Notes under the pieces: generated by a model
Told to the model about the DNA's origin: nothing
The model's input: the letters and a program-made list of their open reading frames with translations, nothing else
The model's database searches: none
Made by a program: the position numbers and the translations under genes
DNA from: an uncultured Campylobacterales bacterium
GTDB lineage: Bacteria; Campylobacterota; Campylobacteria; Campylobacterales; CACVAW01
Assembly (NCBI GenBank): GCA_902727925.1
Contig: CACVAW010000004.1
Coordinates: 1-48,126, forward strand
Direction of reading: 5' to 3'
DNA: 48,126 nucleotides
In this document: positions 1-8,954 of the stretch, in pieces
Layout: the number at the start of each line of letters is the position of its first letter
Numbering within the stretch: position 1 is the first letter of the stretch

Positions 1-67
1 CATCAATCTATATTTGAGCCGAAATTATAGAATATTTTTATTCATTTGTCAAGAGTTATTTATAAAT

Positions 68-2092
68 TTATAAAATTTTCGCTTCTTCTAAGAAAATAGA
101 GGGTTTAAAGGTCTGTTTTTTGATTTTATCGTATTTAGCGTAGCTAAGACTAAGCTTACTCATAGCCCTAGTAACAGCTACATAAAACAGACGTCTTTCT
201 TCTTCTATACTACCACTCTGACTAGCTAGCTTTGTATTAGGAAAACGTCCATCCATTAAGTCTATGATATACACTTCTTCAAACTCTAAACCTTTACTAG
301 AATGTACAGTAAGAAGATTAACCCCCTCACCTTCATTTATTTCACTATTAACTAAATTTAATGCATTTAAGAAGTTTTGAGTATTTTTATAGTTTTTTGA
401 TAATTCATAAATTAAATTTGCTTTTCTTTTAATTCTTTCTCTTGCTAATTGTTGATGATCTTCATCTACTGAACCATCTTTGTTTGTAGCTCTTTGTTTT
501 GCTAATGAAAATACTATTGTTTTAAAGACTTCAGAGTAGATAACATTATTAAGTAGTGTTGATGGTGACTTTATAGAGTGATTATTTTTGATGAACTTAT
601 ATACTTTATAAACAAACTTAGCACCATCGACATTCATCTTAGGATGTTTAAGAATAGGATTAGATAAAAACTTATCATCAAATTCAAGTCCTTTAAATCT
701 TGAAACACTTCCAACATCATCAAAATCATCAAAAAGACCAAGCTGATAATTTTGTACTTTTTTCTTAAAGAAGTTTTTATTTGAATCTACAGGGTTTAAA
801 AGTCCTTGTATCAAATCACCTTGTCCAATATCTTCTAATACTTCATATATCTCTTTTGATATAGAAGCTCCAACACCAGGAGCAAACTCAAATATAGAGA
901 TAAAGGACATTATATCTTTGGTATTAGCAATAATTGAAACTAATGCTAGTATAAACTTAACTTCACGAGAGTCAAAAAGGCTTCTTCCACCTTTTCTTTT
1001 ACATTCGATTCCAAGATTTCTTAGACTTGCTTCTATCCCATCAGCACTTGAGTTATTCCTAAATATAATTGCTATTTTATCTTTTGGGGTATTTGACTCT
1101 AGTATTGTTTGTGATATTGCATTGTATTGATCATATAATTCATCATATACAAGTAATTTTGGGTTTTCATTAAAGCTTTTTTTCATTACTTCGAGTTTTT
1201 TTGGATATAGTCTTGGATTGTTCTGTATCACTTGAGATGCAAGAAGAAGAATATTCTTACCAGAACGGTAATTTTTACTTAGATTATGAATATTTGCATC
1301 TGGATAGTTATCTTTAAAACTTGCTATTATATTTATGTTAGCACCATTAAATGCGTATATACTTTGATCATAGTCACCTACACAAAAAAGTGATTTATGA
1401 GGTATTTCCTCAATAAAAGAGTTTTGTAACAAATTTGTATCTTGAAACTCATCCACAAGTATTTCATAAAATCCATTTTGATTTTCTTTAAACAGTTCTC
1501 TTCCAAAAATTAAAACATCATTGAAATCACAATAATTATACTTCTTCTTAGTATCCTGAAATTCTAAATAAATATCTTCATATATATCAAGATAAGCATT
1601 ATGTTCTTGATTTCTCTTAGATAACCAGTCCGAAAATGAATGAATAAGTTCACTATTTTCATATAAACAAAATAAATCATATAAAAACAAAGCTTTATAA
1701 GGTGGGGTAACGTCCATCAAATGAGAAAAATTTCTTCTTTCTACTATAGTTTTTAATAGACCTTTTAGCTCTTTAGGCTGTTTTATACTTATTTTGTTAT
1801 TCTCAGCTTTAAGATACTTATAGGCTACAGAATGAAATGTACCTGAAATAATACTTGTAGTTATACTCTTAGGATAGTAGCGTTCAAGTCTACTTATCAT
1901 TTCAGCTGAAGCTTTGTTCGTAAATGTAAGAAGTAATATCTGTGAAGGGTCTATTCCTGATCTAAGTAAATGTGCAATTCTAGCAACTATAGTAGAAGTT
2001 TTACCTGTACCAGCACTTGCTATTATTAGATTTTGACCAATATCCGAAGTCGCAGCCTTATGTTGCTCTTCATTTAGATTTGAAAGAGGCAA
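68..2092 (-). CDS. UvrD/Rep-family superfamily 1A DNA helicase
   Basis: This is an ATP-dependent 3'-5' DNA helicase of the UvrD/Rep/PcrA type, expected to act in repair and replication restart. The motifs are clear: Q-motif LNEEQHKAA near residues 6-14, Walker A SAGTGKT at 26-32, Walker B LVDEFQDTN at 212-220, motif III VGDYDQSIYAFNG at 238-250, a KNYRS motif, VHSSKGLE in the last quarter, and the motif VI core RRLFYVAVTRA near the C-terminus. At 674 residues it has the usual length for the family. The start is TTG, not ATG, and lies inside the last 23 bases of the upstream membrane-protein gene; no clear Shine-Dalgarno precedes it, so translation may be coupled. The Q-motif only six residues in argues that the TTG is correct. 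Assignment to UvrD rather than Rep or PcrA is not possible from motifs alone. Confidence 0.93.
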   Translation of the reverse strand: MPLSNLNEEQHKAATSDIGQNLIIASAGTGKTSTIVARIAHLLRSGIDPSQILLLTFTNKASAEMISRLERYYPKSITTSIISGTFHSVAYKYLKAENNKISIKQPKELKGLLKTIVERRNFSHLMDVTPPYKALFLYDLFCLYENSELIHSFSDWLSKRNQEHNAYLDIYEDIYLEFQDTKKKYNYCDFNDVLIFGRELFKENQNGFYEILVDEFQDTNLLQNSFIEEIPHKSLFCVGDYDQSIYAFNGANINIIASFKDNYPDANIHNLSKNYRSGKNILLLASQVIQNNPRLYPKKLEVMKKSFNENPKLLVYDELYDQYNAISQTILESNTPKDKIAIIFRNNSSADGIEASLRNLGIECKRKGGRSLFDSREVKFILALVSIIANTKDIMSFISIFEFAPGVGASISKEIYEVLEDIGQGDLIQGLLNPVDSNKNFFKKKVQNYQLGLFDDFDDVGSVSRFKGLEFDDKFLSNPILKHPKMNVDGAKFVYKVYKFIKNNHSIKSPSTLLNNVIYSEVFKTIVFSLAKQRATNKDGSVDEDHQQLARERIKRKANLIYELSKNYKNTQNFLNALNLVNSEINEGEGVNLLTVHSSKGLEFEEVYIIDLMDGRFPNTKLASQSGSIEEERRLFYVAVTRAMSKLSLSYAKYDKIKKQTFKPSIFLEEAKIL

Positions 2093-2519
2093 AAGAGAGA
2101 AAGGTTGTTAAAGAAAGTTTTTTTTGATCTAAGTATAAAAAAAATAATAAAAGTAAAGATATTAGAATAACTAATACCTCAAACAGATAAGGATTTTCAA
2201 TTGTAAAAAACTTATTTATATGTTGAAGTAGTGTTAAACAATATATCGCCATAGCATTTACAAACATAGTACTTAATAATCTATCAAAAAAATTATTAAA
2301 AATATATATACTAAAAATAAATGATATCAAAAAAGAAAAGAAAAGAAGAAAAACACCAAGCTTGTGCGTTTGAAACATATGAGTATGTAAATTATGTGTA
2401 TTCACACCTATGTCATGTATATGAGCATTCATTTCATGTATATATGAAAAAGTAAATATACTTAACAATAAACATCCAAAAACAAATGAAAAAAGAAAAA
2501 CTCTTTGTATATTATTCAT
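2070..2519 (-). CDS. Small four-helix membrane protein with a His-rich loop
   Basis: I do not recognise this 149-residue protein. It shows four hydrophobic segments (about residues 6-27, 54-74, 84-100 and 111-130) and a Lys-rich tail. The loop between helices 1 and 2 is unusual: His at 28, 33, 35, 42, 45, 47 and 52, with several Met, which would suit metal binding outside or inside the membrane. The ATG is preceded by an AGAGG about 11 bases upstream. Its 3' end overlaps the TTG start of the helicase gene, so the two may be co-transcribed. A metal-related role is inference from composition only; the neighbouring TerC-family gene makes it slightly more attractive. Confidence 0.75.
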   Translation of the reverse strand: MNNIQRVFLFSFVFGCLLLSIFTFSYIHEMNAHIHDIGVNTHNLHTHMFQTHKLGVFLLFFSFLISFIFSIYIFNNFFDRLLSTMFVNAMAIYCLTLLQHINKFFTIENPYLFEVLVILISLLLLFFLYLDQKKLSLTTFLSFASFKSK

Positions 2520-2599
2520 CTTCTATGATACCTCTTTCTATTTACATAAGGTTTTATTTTACTATTTAAAACCTTAAATATATTATAAACAGTGAAATT

Positions 2600-2633
2600 T
2601 ACCAAAGACTTTAAGTATCTAAAATCTTTGGTA
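2600..2633. repeat. 9-bp inverted repeat spanning the terC-family stop codon
   Basis: TACCAAAGA (2600-2608) is perfectly complementary to TCTTTGGTA (2625-2633), with a 16-base loop that contains the stop codon of the TerC-family gene. On the minus strand the stem is not followed by a T-run, so it is not a standard terminator. It could mark the mRNA 3' end or be chance. Confidence 0.35.
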
Positions 2634-3360
2634 CTTTTTGTAATTTCAAATTTTTCTGATTTTTTCTCATTTTAATGTTAATCATTTCTACAACTACAGA
2701 AAATGCCATAGCAAAGTATATATAGCCTTTTGGTACATGAGCATCAAAACCTTCTGCTATAAGTGTAACTCCTACTAAAATCAAAAACGAAAGTGCTAAT
2801 ATCTTAATAGTAGGGTTTGCATCAACAAAATCACTAATACTCTTTGAAGCTAAAAGCATAACACCTACTGATAGTATTATAGCTATGGCCATCACAGATA
2901 CATGATCAGCAAGTCCAACAGCAGTAATAACAGAATCAAACGAAAATACAACATCAAGTAAAGCTATTTGAATAAGGACAAGACTAAAACTATTATTGGT
3001 CTTTACCCCACTATCTCCATGATGATCTTCTAGACTATTGTGTATTTCATGCGTAGATTTTGCTAGTAAAAATAGGCCGCCTAAAACAAGAATGATATCT
3101 CTGCCAGAAATACCATAATTAAAGACCTCAAATATATCTTTAGTAAGCCCCATAATCCAAGATATAGAAAATAGTAGAACTAACCTTGAAACCATTGCTA
3201 AAATAAGCCCTATTCTTCTCGCGTTATCTCTTTTTTCTACTGGTAACTTTGCTACTAATATAGATATAAATATTATGTTATCAATACCAAGAACAATTTC
3301 AAGAGCACTTAGTGTTGCTAATGCAATCCAAGCTTCAGGTGAATATATCCATTCAAACAT
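2611..3360 (-). CDS. TerC-family integral membrane protein
   Basis: A polytopic membrane protein of the TerC family (249 residues). These proteins are linked to tellurite resistance and, in better studied relatives, to export of Mn and other divalent metals. Family hallmarks are visible: LEIVLGIDNIIFISIL near residues 20-35 and the second acidic helix LDVVFSFDSVITAVGLADH near 135-152, both carrying the paired acidic residues expected of the transport site. About seven hydrophobic helices can be counted and the C-terminus is Lys-rich. It lies five bases downstream of nhaA on the same strand, so the pair is probably one transcript of inner-membrane ion transporters. The substrate cannot be read from the sequence. 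Confidence 0.9.
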   Translation of the reverse strand: MFEWIYSPEAWIALATLSALEIVLGIDNIIFISILVAKLPVEKRDNARRIGLILAMVSRLVLLFSISWIMGLTKDIFEVFNYGISGRDIILVLGGLFLLAKSTHEIHNSLEDHHGDSGVKTNNSFSLVLIQIALLDVVFSFDSVITAVGLADHVSVMAIAIILSVGVMLLASKSISDFVDANPTIKILALSFLILVGVTLIAEGFDAHVPKGYIYFAMAFSVVVEMINIKMRKNQKNLKLQKVPKILDT

Positions 3361-3365
3361 AATAC

Positions 3366-4589
3366 TTATTCCTTAACTTCTGCTTCTGTTTCTGTTTCTT
3401 CTATCTTAGGAGGTAATACTTTATTGAGTATTACATATCCTACTATTCCAGAAAATAAAGACCCCACCATAACACCTACTCTTGGATCAAAAGAAATGTC
3501 ATTTGAAAAAGCAAGTCCACTAATAAAAAGACTCATAGTAAATCCAATACCACAAAGTGCAGCTGTAGCGTAAAGAATTTTATTATTCATACCTTTTGGC
3601 AAGTGAGTAAGTCCAAACTTAACTCCCAAATAACAAAATACAAAAATACCTATTTGCTTACCAAAAAATAGTCCAAGAGCAATACCTACAGGAACAGTAT
3701 GAAAAACATCATCAACACTCATATCTCCAAAATATATTCCAGAATTTGCAAAAGCAAATATTGGAAGTATTATAAAAGCAACTGTCTTATGTAAATCATG
3801 TTCCATATTTTTTAGAGGTGAATATCCAGGTTTCGCCCTTGAATACATAGGTATAAAAAGTGCAAGTATTACTCCTGCAAGAGTTGCATGAACACCTGAT
3901 TTTAATAATGCTACCCACATAATAAGACCAACAAAAACATACATTGTTCGCTCACTTATATTAAGTCTATTTAAAACCCAAAGTATACCTATACAAATAG
4001 CTGATACTCCAAGAGCCATCAACGAAATTTTATGTGTATAAAAAATTGCAATTATAACAATAGCTCCGATATCATCAAAAATAGCAAGTGAAGTTAAAAA
4101 TATCTTCACACTTACAGGAACTCTTGAACCAAGAAGTGCAAGTATTCCAAGAGCAAAAGCAATATCCGTTGCTGCTGGTATTGCCCACCCGTGAAGCGCT
4201 GAGGGGTCATCATAGTTAAGGGCCACATAAATAAGAGCAGGTACAACCATCCCCCCTATTGCTCCAATTGCTGGAAGCATCGCTTTTTTTAGACCATTTA
4301 ACTCACCTTCTACAATTTCACGCTTAAGCTCTAAGCCTACAAGAAAAAAGAAAATTGCCATCAATCCATCATTAACCCATAAAAGAAATGGTTTTGAAAG
4401 GCTAAATTCACCAAAGGCTATAGTGAAATGCGAATCAAAAAGAGTATGATAATACTCTTTTAAAGGAGAATTTGCAAATATCAAAGCAAGCATTGCAAAA
4501 ACAATTAAAAGTATTCCTCCAGCAGATTCAAACTTAAAGAAGTTTGACACAACTGGATTTTTATATAAATTCATTCTATAAAAGTTCAT
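3366..4589 (-). CDS. nhaA: Na+/H+ antiporter NhaA
   Basis: An inner-membrane sodium/proton antiporter that expels Na+ in exchange for H+. The 407-residue product carries the signatures of NhaA: FKFESAGGILL at the start of helix 1, GLMAIFFFLVGLELKRE near 75-91, PAATDIAFALG near 138-148, and LAIFDDIGAIVII near 168-180. Asp142, Asp172 and Asp173 correspond by motif and spacing to the E. coli ion-binding aspartates 133, 163 and 164. The C-terminus is acidic (ETETEAEVKE). A second in-frame Met at residue 6 could also be the start. The gene is first in a probable nhaA-terC unit and diverges from uvrC. Confidence 0.97.
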   Translation of the reverse strand: MNFYRMNLYKNPVVSNFFKFESAGGILLIVFAMLALIFANSPLKEYYHTLFDSHFTIAFGEFSLSKPFLLWVNDGLMAIFFFLVGLELKREIVEGELNGLKKAMLPAIGAIGGMVVPALIYVALNYDDPSALHGWAIPAATDIAFALGILALLGSRVPVSVKIFLTSLAIFDDIGAIVIIAIFYTHKISLMALGVSAICIGILWVLNRLNISERTMYVFVGLIMWVALLKSGVHATLAGVILALFIPMYSRAKPGYSPLKNMEHDLHKTVAFIILPIFAFANSGIYFGDMSVDDVFHTVPVGIALGLFFGKQIGIFVFCYLGVKFGLTHLPKGMNNKILYATAALCGIGFTMSLFISGLAFSNDISFDPRVGVMVGSLFSGIVGYVILNKVLPPKIEETETEAEVKE

Positions 4590-4629
4590 TCTTAATATCC
4601 TATTAAAGTTAGTTAGGAGAATTTTACCC

Positions 4630-4635
4630 TATAAT
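4630..4635 (+). promoter_or_regulatory. Candidate -10 box for uvrC
   Basis: A perfect TATAAT lies 33 bases upstream of the uvrC ATG in the 79-base divergent gap with nhaA. No convincing -35 box sits 17 bases upstream, which is usual for Campylobacterota sigma70 promoters. Confidence 0.4.
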
Positions 4636-4668
4636 ACAAACAAAAATATTAAATATGAGATATATCTT

Positions 4669-6438
4669 ATGAATTTAGAAAAAAAAGTAAAATCACTACC
4701 TAATTCTCCTGGTATTTATAAATATTTAGATGCTAATGGAAGACTATTATATATAGGTAAAGCAAAAGACCTTAAAAAACGAGTAAAAAGCTATTTTGCG
4801 TTTACTCCTTTTGGTCCGTCGTCCAAACTAAGTACAAGAATATCTATAATGATTTCTAATACTTCATTTTTGGAATATATTATAGTTGAAAGTGAACAAG
4901 ACGCACTTATCCTAGAAAACTCTCTTATAAAACAACTAAAACCAAAATTCAATATACTCTTACGTGATGATAAAACATATCCTTATATATATATAGATAC
5001 AAAACAAGACTTTCCAAGACTAGAAATTACAAGAAAAGCAATCAAGCAAAAAGGAATTAAGTACTTTGGTCCATTTTCAAGTGGAGCGAATGAGCTTCTA
5101 TCCTGTATATATGATACTCATAACTTAATACAGAGAAAAAGCTGTATAAAAGGAACAAAAGCTTGTCTCTTTCATCAAATAAATAGATGTGAAGCTCCAT
5201 GTGAAGACAAAATTTTAAAAGAAGACTATAATGTAATTTTACAAAATGCAATTTCTGATCTACAAAATAAAAATAATTTAATAAATAAATTAAAAGAACA
5301 AATGAACAAATATTCAGAAGTACAAAAATATGAAGAAGCTATAAAAACAAGAGACAAAATAAACAAAATATCAAATATGAAAAACCATAGTAGTATAGAT
5401 CTTGCGAATAATGAAAACCTTGATGTTTTTAGCTTTGGGTTTAATGAAAATAGTTTTTGTGTAGTGAAGCTATTTATTCGTGATGGCAAAATAATATCAA
5501 GTGACTACATAAAAAATAGATTTCAAATAAATCATATAAAATCTAACATTTATTACAGAGTATTAATAGAACACTACTCAAAAGACATACCTATACTTCC
5601 ATCTCAAATACTAGTATCAAGTGAGTTTGAAGAGATAAATGAGATAGATGAATTTATTCACAAAAAATATGACAAAAAAATCAAAATAATAGTACCTCAA
5701 AAAGGAATCAAAAAAAAACTAATCGAACTAGGAATCAAAAATACCAAAGAACATCTAAAAACAAAACCTAGTGATACATTACTAACAAACATTCAAGAAA
5801 AATTTCAGCTACAAAACATCCCAGATACAATAGAGGTATTTGATAACTCTCACATGATGGGAAGTAGTCCAGTAGGGGCATGTGTATTTTGGAGTGATGG
5901 ATGGCAAAAAAGTCACTATAGACACTATAACCTAGAAAGTACAGATGAATACGCACAAATGAAAGAGACTCTAAAAAGAAGAATCGAAAGCTTCGAGAAG
6001 AATTCACCTCCAAGTCTTTGGGTACTTGATGGTGGGCTAACACTACTTAAGCTCGCCTTTAACTTACTCGAAAGTGCTGGTATATATATCGATCTTCTAG
6101 CCATATCAAAAGAAAAGGTGGACAATAAAGCAAATAGATCGAAATCAAAAGCAAATGACATAATCTATACTATAGAAAACAAATATAAACTTCAAACAAG
6201 AGATGAGAACCTCTTATTCATCCAAAGACTAAGAGACGAGGCTCATAGATTCGCTATAACCTTTCATAAAAAACAAAAACAAAAAGTAGATATGAATATA
6301 TCTTTACTTGAAAAAAAAGGTATTTCAAAAAAACGAATCCAAAAATTAATAAATTATTTTGGAACTTTTGAAAACATCAAAAAAGCGTCCCCAGAAGAGA
6401 TAAAATCAGTAATAGGGATAGAAATAAAAGAACTCTAA
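4669..6438 (+). CDS. uvrC: Excinuclease ABC subunit C
   Basis: UvrC makes the dual incisions in nucleotide excision repair after UvrAB loads UvrB at a lesion. The N-terminal GIY-YIG nuclease is seen as SPGIYKYLDANGRLLYIGKAKDLKKRVKSYF-type sequence with Gly15-Ile16-Tyr17, Tyr28-Ile29-Gly30 and Arg38. A UVR (UvrB-interacting) coiled region lies near 213-231, the RNase H-like C-terminal nuclease near 375-500 (start marked by IEVFDNSHMMG, later LWVLDGG), and a helix-hairpin-helix at the C-terminus (KRIQKLINYFGTFENIKKAS). The length of 589 residues is normal. It stands first in a plus-strand run, with about 100 bases to the next gene. Confidence 0.97.
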   Translation: MNLEKKVKSLPNSPGIYKYLDANGRLLYIGKAKDLKKRVKSYFAFTPFGPSSKLSTRISIMISNTSFLEYIIVESEQDALILENSLIKQLKPKFNILLRDDKTYPYIYIDTKQDFPRLEITRKAIKQKGIKYFGPFSSGANELLSCIYDTHNLIQRKSCIKGTKACLFHQINRCEAPCEDKILKEDYNVILQNAISDLQNKNNLINKLKEQMNKYSEVQKYEEAIKTRDKINKISNMKNHSSIDLANNENLDVFSFGFNENSFCVVKLFIRDGKIISSDYIKNRFQINHIKSNIYYRVLIEHYSKDIPILPSQILVSSEFEEINEIDEFIHKKYDKKIKIIVPQKGIKKKLIELGIKNTKEHLKTKPSDTLLTNIQEKFQLQNIPDTIEVFDNSHMMGSSPVGACVFWSDGWQKSHYRHYNLESTDEYAQMKETLKRRIESFEKNSPPSLWVLDGGLTLLKLAFNLLESAGIYIDLLAISKEKVDNKANRSKSKANDIIYTIENKYKLQTRDENLLFIQRLRDEAHRFAITFHKKQKQKVDMNISLLEKKGISKKRIQKLINYFGTFENIKKASPEEIKSVIGIEIKEL

Positions 6439-6504
6439 AGCTTTTTATCTATTTGATTTGATTTGAATATTGAGTACTTTTTTAGTATGTCATTAATATA
6501 AATC

Positions 6505-6513
6505 TGCTAAAAT
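6505..6513 (+). promoter_or_regulatory. Extended -10 promoter for the thioredoxin-like gene
   Basis: TGCTAAAAT matches an extended -10 (TGN plus TANAAT) 26 bases upstream of the ATG at 6540, followed by AAGGA at 6528-6532 as the ribosome binding site. No -35 is evident. Confidence 0.5.
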
Positions 6514-6539
6514 TAACAAAAATTTTTAAGGAAAAAATA

Positions 6540-7103
6540 ATGAAAAAACTTTTAATTCTAGTAATAATAGGAGCTGCTATCGCAGGTGCAGGATATCTAT
6601 ATGTAGATAGATATGGTATGCCATCATCTGATGGTATAAAACAAGCTGAGGCATTCAAGCAACTTAGCATTGATGAAAAAAGAAAAAAGCTTCCAGCATA
6701 TGCTCTTAACTATATAAGTGGTGCAGATGTTGACAAAAATTTTGCAGAAGCTGTAAAACAAGCTCAAGCTCAAAAGAAAAATATTTTTCTTATTGCTGGT
6801 GGTAACTGGTGTAAATGGTGTGGGAACTTAGATGCATTTTTTGACAATAACCCTGATGCCTTTAACGCACTATATGACAACTATGTAGTTGTAAAAGCAT
6901 TTTATAGATTTGACAAAAACAAAGTTGATGTAGATTTCTTTGATAAGTTACCTTCAGTTAAAGCTACTCCACATTTCTATGTATTCAACAAAGATGGTAA
7001 ACTAGTAACTAATATAGGTTCAGCAAAATTTGAGCAAGGTTATGGTTATAACAAAAGAAAAATGATTCAACTATTAAATAAATATAATATAAAAGGTCTA
7101 TAA
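6540..7103 (+). CDS. Membrane-anchored or exported thioredoxin-fold protein
   Basis: A 187-residue protein with an N-terminal hydrophobic segment (residues 3-20) that acts as a signal anchor or signal peptide, followed by a thioredoxin-like domain. The redox motif is Cys91-Lys-Trp-Cys94 in GGNWCKWCGNLDAFF, close to the WCxxC of thioredoxin_7/DsbD-gamma-like domains, and the cis-Pro region is VKATPHFYVFNKDG near 140-153. It probably reduces or isomerises disulfides, or supports haem or cytochrome maturation, in the periplasm; the substrate is unknown. It is followed after three bases by the mscS-like gene, so the two are very likely co-transcribed from the promoter at 6505. Confidence 0.85.
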   Translation: MKKLLILVIIGAAIAGAGYLYVDRYGMPSSDGIKQAEAFKQLSIDEKRKKLPAYALNYISGADVDKNFAEAVKQAQAQKKNIFLIAGGNWCKWCGNLDAFFDNNPDAFNALYDNYVVVKAFYRFDKNKVDVDFFDKLPSVKATPHFYVFNKDGKLVTNIGSAKFEQGYGYNKRKMIQLLNKYNIKGL

Positions 7104-7106
7104 AAA

Positions 7107-7937
7107 ATGGATAAATTTCAAGATATATTAGGCAAAGCACTACCATTTATAACGGAGTATGGACTAAAACTATTAACTGCTATAATAATATTTTTTATAG
7201 GTAGATATATTGCTAAGAAGCTTGTAAAAATTGTTGATGTAATTTTACAAAAATCTAATGTAGAAACAACTCTAAGCAGATTCCTTGAAAACATAGTTTA
7301 TTATGTTTTGATGATTGTTATACTTCTAGCTTGTGCTTCAAGTTTAGGTATTGATACTACTTCATTTTTAGCTATTCTTGGTACAGCTGGTCTTGCTGTT
7401 GGTCTTGCTCTTAAAGACTCACTAAGTAATTTTGCAGCTGGTGTTATGATAATCTTATTAAAGCCATTTAAGGTAGGTGATTTAATAGATGTGGCAGGAA
7501 AAACAGGTTCTGTAAAAAATATATCTATTTTTAACACTGAATTATGTTCAGCTGATAATAAAAAAGTACTCGTTCCAAATGGTAGTATCATAGGTGACAC
7601 TATCACAAATATAAATGCAAATGGAAGAAGAAGACTTGATATGGTATTTGGAGTGGGATATAATGATAACTTAGCAAAAGTGAAAGAAATCATAAAACAA
7701 ATACTTGCAAATGATTCTAGAATATTAACTGATGAAGAAGCTCCAAGAGTTGGAGTTTTAGAACTTGCTGACAATAGTGTGAATTTTGCTGTTAGACCAT
7801 GGGTAAATAGTGAAGATTACTGGGGTGTATATTTTGATACACATGAAAAAGTCAAAATAGAATTTGACAAAGCTGGTATATCTATACCTTATCCTCAAAG
7901 AGATATTCATATATTATCTCAACCTAAAGACTCTTAA
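7107..7937 (+). CDS. Small-conductance mechanosensitive channel, MscS family
   Basis: A 276-residue MscS-type channel that opens under membrane tension and releases solutes during hypo-osmotic shock. Three hydrophobic helices occupy about residues 15-35, 63-83 and 87-115. The pore helix TM3 reads FLAILGTAGLAVGLALKDSLSNFAAGVMI with the Gly/Ala packing pattern of MscS, and is followed by KPFKVGDLIDVAGKTGSVKNISIFNTEL, the beta domain of the cytoplasmic cage, with PNGSIIGDTITN after it. The length matches E. coli MscS (286). It ends 9 bases before a strong bidirectional terminator. Confidence 0.93.
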   Translation: MDKFQDILGKALPFITEYGLKLLTAIIIFFIGRYIAKKLVKIVDVILQKSNVETTLSRFLENIVYYVLMIVILLACASSLGIDTTSFLAILGTAGLAVGLALKDSLSNFAAGVMIILLKPFKVGDLIDVAGKTGSVKNISIFNTELCSADNKKVLVPNGSIIGDTITNINANGRRRLDMVFGVGYNDNLAKVKEIIKQILANDSRILTDEEAPRVGVLELADNSVNFAVRPWVNSEDYWGVYFDTHEKVKIEFDKAGISIPYPQRDIHILSQPKDS

Positions 7938-7946
7938 ACAATAATA

Positions 7947-7976
7947 ATATTACCTCATCTAAAAATGAGGTAATAT
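7947..7976. terminator. Bidirectional Rho-independent terminator between convergent genes
   Basis: A perfect 12-bp inverted repeat, ATATTACCTCAT (7947-7958) and ATGAGGTAATAT (7965-7976), with a six-base loop and followed by CGTTTTTATT on the plus strand. It separates the mscS-like gene from the convergent dehydrogenase gene and can serve the plus strand well; the minus strand has a weaker T-run. Confidence 0.88.
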
Positions 7977-7992
7977 CGTTTTTATTCTAAAT

Positions 7993-8922
7993 CTAGCCTA
8001 AAAACTCTCTTATATTTTCTAATGTCAATTCCATAAGCTTTGTTCTAGCTTCAACACTTGCCCACGCAATATGTGGAGTGATTACTAGTCTATCTTGATT
8101 CTTCTTTACACTATAAAGTGGTGAACTTAGAGGCAAAGGTTCTACTTTGGTTACATCAAGACCAGCATATATCTCTTTTTCATCTAAGACACAAGCCAAA
8201 TCATCTTCATTTACTATACCACCTCTTCCAAGATTAAGTAATATTGATTTTTCATGCATTTTATTAAGCTCTTTACTTGTGATTAGATTATTAGTATTTT
8301 CATTCATAGGTGCATGAATTGATATAATATCACTGCTACTCATAAGCTCATCTAGACTTACTTGTTTGTATTCACTATTTGAGTTTTTGCCACTCGTAGA
8401 ATAGTATTGTATATTACACCCAAAACACTCAGCTATACTTGCTACTTTTTTACCAATATTTCCAAGTCCTATTATCCCCCAAGTCTTTCCACTAATCTCG
8501 TTAAAAGGTTTGTCAATATTAGTAAATATTCCACTTTTAGCCCAATTAGCACTTTTTACAAACTCATCGTAAAACTTCATTTTACCTAACAAATACAAAG
8601 CAAGTGAAAAAGTCATTTGAACAACAGAATTCGTAGAATATCCAGCTACATTCTTAACTTCAATTCCAAGTTCACGTGCTGCTATAAGATCTATATTATC
8701 AGTTCCTGTAGCAGTCTCACAGATAAGCTTAAAACTTGAATTACTCATAATCTCTTTTGTGATTACAACTTTATTTGTCAGTATAATATCAGCATCTTTA
8801 ACTCTACTTTGAGTCTGTTCTTTTGATGTAGTCTCATAAGTAACCACTTCACCAAACTCTTTTAATCCATCAAGAGATATATCACTTCCAAGTGTTTTAG
8901 CATCTAATACTACTATTTTCAT
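7993..8922 (-). CDS. D-2-hydroxyacid dehydrogenase (hydroxypyruvate/glycerate reductase type)
   Basis: An NAD(P)-dependent D-isomer 2-hydroxyacid dehydrogenase of 309 residues. The nucleotide-binding motif GLGNIG is at 152-157. The catalytic triad is readable: Arg233 in NLGRGGIV, Glu261 in DVTKVEPLP, and His284 in TPHIAW. The TPHIAWAS signature and general layout resemble bacterial glycerate dehydrogenases (HprA-like), but the substrate (glyoxylate, hydroxypyruvate or another 2-oxoacid) cannot be fixed from these motifs. It lies 32 bases downstream of the GlpD-like gene on the same strand, suggesting a small unit concerned with three-carbon hydroxy compounds; that link is inference. Confidence 0.9.
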   Translation of the reverse strand: MKIVVLDAKTLGSDISLDGLKEFGEVVTYETTSKEQTQSRVKDADIILTNKVVITKEIMSNSSFKLICETATGTDNIDLIAARELGIEVKNVAGYSTNSVVQMTFSLALYLLGKMKFYDEFVKSANWAKSGIFTNIDKPFNEISGKTWGIIGLGNIGKKVASIAECFGCNIQYYSTSGKNSNSEYKQVSLDELMSSSDIISIHAPMNENTNNLITSKELNKMHEKSILLNLGRGGIVNEDDLACVLDEKEIYAGLDVTKVEPLPLSSPLYSVKKNQDRLVITPHIAWASVEARTKLMELTLENIREFLG

Positions 8923-8954
8923 AATAATCCTTTTATTTGTTCAGAAGTTTGAAC

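Noticed and set aside
918-1130. Plus-strand open frame inside the helicase gene, and many similar frames opposite real genes across the window
   Set aside because: They are shadows of conserved genes on the other strand, with no domain, no ribosome site and no independent spacing.
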